From: Ustilago trichophora
Lineage: Eukaryota > Basidiomycota > Ustilaginomycetes > Ustilaginales > Ustilaginaceae
NCBI GenBank assembly: GCA_900323505.1
Contig: OOIN01000025.1
Span: 124,001-188,000 of the forward strand
DNA length: 64,000 nt
Direction: 5' to 3'
Under the pieces are notes generated by a model. It did no database searches. It worked only from the letters and a program-made list of their open reading frames with translations, and had not been told where the DNA came from. Made by a program: the position numbers and the translations under genes. Below, piece after piece: positions 60,714 to 64,000 of this stretch (position 1 is its first letter; each line of letters opens with the position of its first letter).

Positions 60714-63217
60714 GTCGAATGCTGGAACGTTTTGACTCAAAGTTTGGATGGTGTCGGGAGGGTAGTGGGTCGAAAGCTTGAGGATGCTGATCTGAGCGCG
60801 ATTCCTCCACCTTTTTTTTTCTTCAAGCCGATCCGAGATGATGGCTTCGGCATGTCAGACGGTGAAACGATCTAACACTATCAAGGAAAATTAACGATCT
60901 TGCCTACCGAGAGCCGGTCTAACACGATGGAAGAGTTGCCACAACGGAGGCGGCTCTTTTTCTCTCTGGCCTTCTCTATCTTGGTGGTCTAGACTGAGCA
61001 GCTTGAACTGCGGTAGATGATACTTGACGACGGATGCAGTTAGATTGATAGACCAAGGTGAGCTAAACGGTGTTCACCTGGTTGTGTTGGTGCCGCGACG
61101 GAGTGCGAACTCAAAACGCCCCGACGTGTCCAATTGGCATACAGTAGAAGCCAAAGAGAGAGAGAGAGAGGAAAAAAAAGAGAGGCGTTAAGAATGTTTC
61201 TCGGCTATGCGGGGGAAGGGGGATTCGGCGCTCGTGGCGTGGCGTGGCGTGGGGGTGGATCCGCTTACGGGCACAAGGACGATCAAGCAGAAGCTTGCAT
61301 CGCTTGGCTGTGGCTTGCGCTGGCCTCGCTGCAGCATTGCAGTACAGTGGCGCTTGCGACTGAAGAGCGCCAGTTTGATGTATGGCATAAGCGTTTCACA
61401 AGGTCTAGCGTGTGAGTTTTCATGGCTGGATGGGCTCAAAAGGCGCAAAGTTTGGATGGGGAAGATGATTGAATGATGAGCATGAAGCATGAATGGAACC
61501 AGCTCCTGGGAGTGGATGGCCGAACGAACATTGTGTTGTGAAGTTGTCAGCATGTTGTATTCTGAATATATATTGCCGCATCCGGGTTGCAACGCGAACA
61601 CCAAAAAGGGAAATGCTCTTTTTGGTGCAGAGTCAGACTTTCTTGGCGTCGATCCAACGATTTCTAGGTAACGACGACGAGCTTGATGACGACCAGACAC
61701 ACGCTACCACTGCCTTACTGTACAAGTTTGGAGGGTCGAATAGTTGAACGGTCTACATACATACATACATACACAACATTGATTGCAGATAAGGATATGC
61801 TACCACTCGTCATGCTGCCGGGATCAATGGGATCAACGTGGGTTGCCGGAGTGAGACACGAAAAGTAAAGCACTGTAGCGTCATGGTGCCACAATACTGT
61901 ATTGTCAGGATGGGGAAGTTCAGTTGGATCCGACGATCTGTCTCACTTTTTTTTTCTTTTCTTTTCTTTTGGATCAGGAACATGGCTCTACGAGGTAGCG
62001 ACTTCGGTCACCACCAACCCTTTGGAAAGAGAGTGTTTGTACTGTACGGTGGGCGTGCAGGCGCAGTTCATGAGTATATTCTGCAAGACTCTGCAACGGA
62101 CAAAGCTGAGAAAGCTCTTGCCCGAGCAGCTGCAGGGGTTGTCTCTTGATTTCTCACCGATGACGAGTTCCGCTTTGTTTTTTTGTTTTTTGTTTGGGAT
62201 TTGAAAATCAGGCGTTCTTTTTTTGCGCCGCTGTACTGTATGATGAGCAATACTGTATACGTCTGAGTTGGTAGCACAAACTACAGTGCAGTACAGTATA
62301 CAGTACATACTCTGCCCAGAGTGTTGGTCTCTCGTCTTTTTTTTTTGTTTCCCATCCCGCCTTTCTGCCCGCCCAACCGCCCCGCCGCCGCTTTTTCATA
62401 TTGCTCTTACCTGCACTGTATTGCCCGCCCAGATTCCCAACTCCGAGCATCATCCAAGACTTGCAACTTCACTACCAAATCTGCTCGGCCAAGTCGTCCG
62501 TCTCCAAGTGGTCTCGGTCATTGGACTCGTCCAAATCCCAATTTGTGCGCATCCGTACTGTATCTTTTGTTGCAGCTTCCCTTTGGCTCGTCCATATCCC
62601 GTTACATCTTGACCTGCAGTTCATTCTTCACCATCTGCTACCCTTTGCAGCCTTGTACTTCATCCTCCGAAACATAAGCTACGCTACGCTAGACTACTCT
62701 CCCTCCTTCCTATTTGCAGCCGTAGAAACGACACATTGGACCCTGTTCCTCAACCGCTTTTCCAACCAGACTCACACCCCACCCCAGCAGTACCTCTTTG
62801 CTCGGCCACTCTCACCCTTCCAATCTTTGCTGACACCAAGGTCCGTCCCCTGCCCAAATCACCGTCATCGCTCGCTTCACCTTCACTCAACCTTGAATCT
62901 TGTGCCTCCATTGCTTCCACCATCTTCGTATACCATCTCCTTCTCCACTGCTATACATAAACCAACCTCAACCGACCTTTCCTACCAGACCTTTCCACCA
63001 CCTCGCAAGTCGAGCGTGTACAAATGTACCATCCTTGACCCATTCCCAGCGTCGCTCGCCTTCGCTTCATCCCACGACTCTGGCTGCAAACCACAGCAAT
63101 CCAGCTTGCGCCTCTGTTCTCTCTCACAAGCCCACGCTTCTTGTTAGCTACACTGTACTGAGGCGCTCCTTCCTCTACTCGGCGCTCAAAGCGCAGGGTG
63201 GCCAGCTTTCATCCAAC
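60714..63217. other. divergent intergenic region with low-complexity elements
   Basis: This 2.5 kb lies between the fusion gene (minus) and the right-edge gene (plus). It contains a GA run near 61155-61170, an (ACAT)n run at 61755-61774, a T-rich stretch at 61948-61970, scattered TACTGTA elements at 61900-62310 and a pyrimidine-rich leader from 62400. Open frames here have no coding character. Confidence 0.55.
62230..62310. repeat. dispersed TACTGTA/GTAC elements
   Basis: CTGTACTGTATG, ATACTGTATAC and CAGTACAGTATACAGTAC occur within 80 bp, about 0.9-1 kb upstream of the right-edge gene. They share the unit of the arrays at 7176 and 32321. Confidence 0.8.
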
Positions 63218-64000
63218 ATGAAGTCCCCGGAGCTCGAAACGTCGGCCACCTTTGGCGCTTCACCCACAGGTCTCGGTGTCGCTGGTCTCAGCCTGAACTC
63301 TGGCTCTTGTACAACTTCGCATGCCTCTCCTACCCTCACAAAGACCCCACGATGGGGTAGCATCCGTCAACGCTTCAGCAGCATCCAGTCGCGCGACAGC
63401 CCCTCGGTCCCCGTCGACAGCGTCGACGATGGCATATGGGACAAGAACGATGCTGCCTTCCTCGAAGAAGTCGCCCGATCTTCGCCTCTCTTGCTCGGTT
63501 CCCCAGACCGCTTCGACTCGCTGGCCCCCGTCTTCGAGGACACTTACACCGGTCGCTCCTCCATGTCTGCGCTGCGAGGTCATAGTTTCAATCGGCCTCA
63601 GGATGCCCAACATCACGCCTCCTCCCATCGCTCATCGTACCAACCACGCCCTTCTTCCGCCTCGGCGTCAACGCCATCCTCCTCTGCTTCTGCTGCTTCA
63701 GCTTGGTCTACACCCATAGTCACTCACGACGACAACATGCCTGGGCCCAGCGTCCCATATGTATCCACAAAACCTTGGCCTCGCTCCATGCGAAGGATGG
63801 CGTCCGCGACCATGCTGCCCCACCTCCCCGAACGGAATCGCGCCGACGACTTTGTCACCATTTCACGTCCTTCCACATCCTCCTCCTCTGCTCAAGGGTC
63901 CATGGCTCCACCGCTTCTGCCACCCATCGGATCTTCGGCCTCCTTCATGTCCAACAGCTTTGCCAGCATCCACGCCCATCCTTCTCCTGGCGGCAAGAGC
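63218..64000 (+). CDS. Ser/Pro-rich protein of unknown function, 3' partial
   Basis: The frame is open from ATG 63218 (MKSPELETSATFGASPTG) to the window end, 261 codons with no stop. Coding is supported by strong C/G-ending third positions (cgc, gac, gtc, ctc) and by ordered stretches such as RWGSIRQRFSSIQS and WDKNDAAFLEEVARSSPLLL. Much of the rest is Ser, Ala and Pro-rich and so likely disordered. There is no signal peptide. The family cannot be told from this part, and introns downstream are possible. The gene has a long pyrimidine-rich leader and is divergent from the epimerase-epoxide hydrolase fusion. Confidence 0.75.
   Translation, partial: MKSPELETSATFGASPTGLGVAGLSLNSGSCTTSHASPTLTKTPRWGSIRQRFSSIQSRDSPSVPVDSVDDGIWDKNDAAFLEEVARSSPLLLGSPDRFDSLAPVFEDTYTGRSSMSALRGHSFNRPQDAQHHASSHRSSYQPRPSSASASTPSSSASAASAWSTPIVTHDDNMPGPSVPYVSTKPWPRSMRRMASATMLPHLPERNRADDFVTISRPSTSSSSAQGSMAPPLLPPIGSSASFMSNSFASIHAHPSPGGKS

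Overview
The window looks like nuclear DNA of a smut fungus (Ustilaginaceae, Basidiomycota). The basis is its gene content: compact, intron-poor genes with short GT..AG introns (about 43-175 nt) and CTAA-type branch points, basidiomycete-like EF3, Argonaute and Zn2Cys6 proteins, and gene-dense but spaced chromosomal layout. An intact Argonaute gene argues against Ustilago maydis itself, which is known to have lost RNAi, and points to a relative such as Ustilago hordei, Sporisorium or Pseudozyma. No tRNA, rRNA, transposon or CRISPR was recognised.

Layout. The left edge holds the 3' part of a DOP1-like trafficking gene (to 4.7 kb), a 2.6 kb gap, and a Ser/Pro-rich protein with a possible ubiquitin-like tail (7.3-9.3 kb). 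From 9.6 to 27.7 kb comes a block that reads as metabolic and accessory: an alpha-glucoside-type permease and a GH31 glycosidase transcribed divergently from a 2.5 kb gap, a flavin amine oxidase, a second sugar-type permease, a mitochondrial tricarboxylate carrier, a PrpF/aconitate-isomerase-like protein, and a Zn2Cys6 regulator divergent from the PrpF gene. A small unrecognised two-exon gene (27.9-28.6 kb) closes this block.

From 28.7 kb onward most genes are housekeeping: translation elongation factor 3, RAD3/XPD helicase, a three-exon seven-TM membrane protein, SPO7, ROT1, Argonaute, a DUF2461 protein, proteasome beta4 (PRE1), the kinetochore protein MIS12/MTW1, cytosolic PheRS beta (FRS1) and an EST1/SMG7-family protein. 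At 58.2-60.7 kb one reading frame joins a Rossmann-fold epimerase-like domain to a complete epoxide hydrolase. The right edge holds the 5' part of a Ser-rich gene.

How the genes may work together. The GH31 enzyme and its divergent permease fit import and hydrolysis of an alpha-linked oligosaccharide. The tricarboxylate carrier, PrpF-like isomerase and Zn2Cys6 regulator resemble part of the smut itaconate cluster (mtt1, adi1, ria1), but no decarboxylase or exporter is next to them, so another organic-acid pathway is possible. The other strongest leads are the epimerase-epoxide hydrolase fusion and an Argonaute with an RGG insert ahead of its PAZ region. CDS starts were set at the first sensible ATG; exon boundaries were read by eye from splice consensus and frame.
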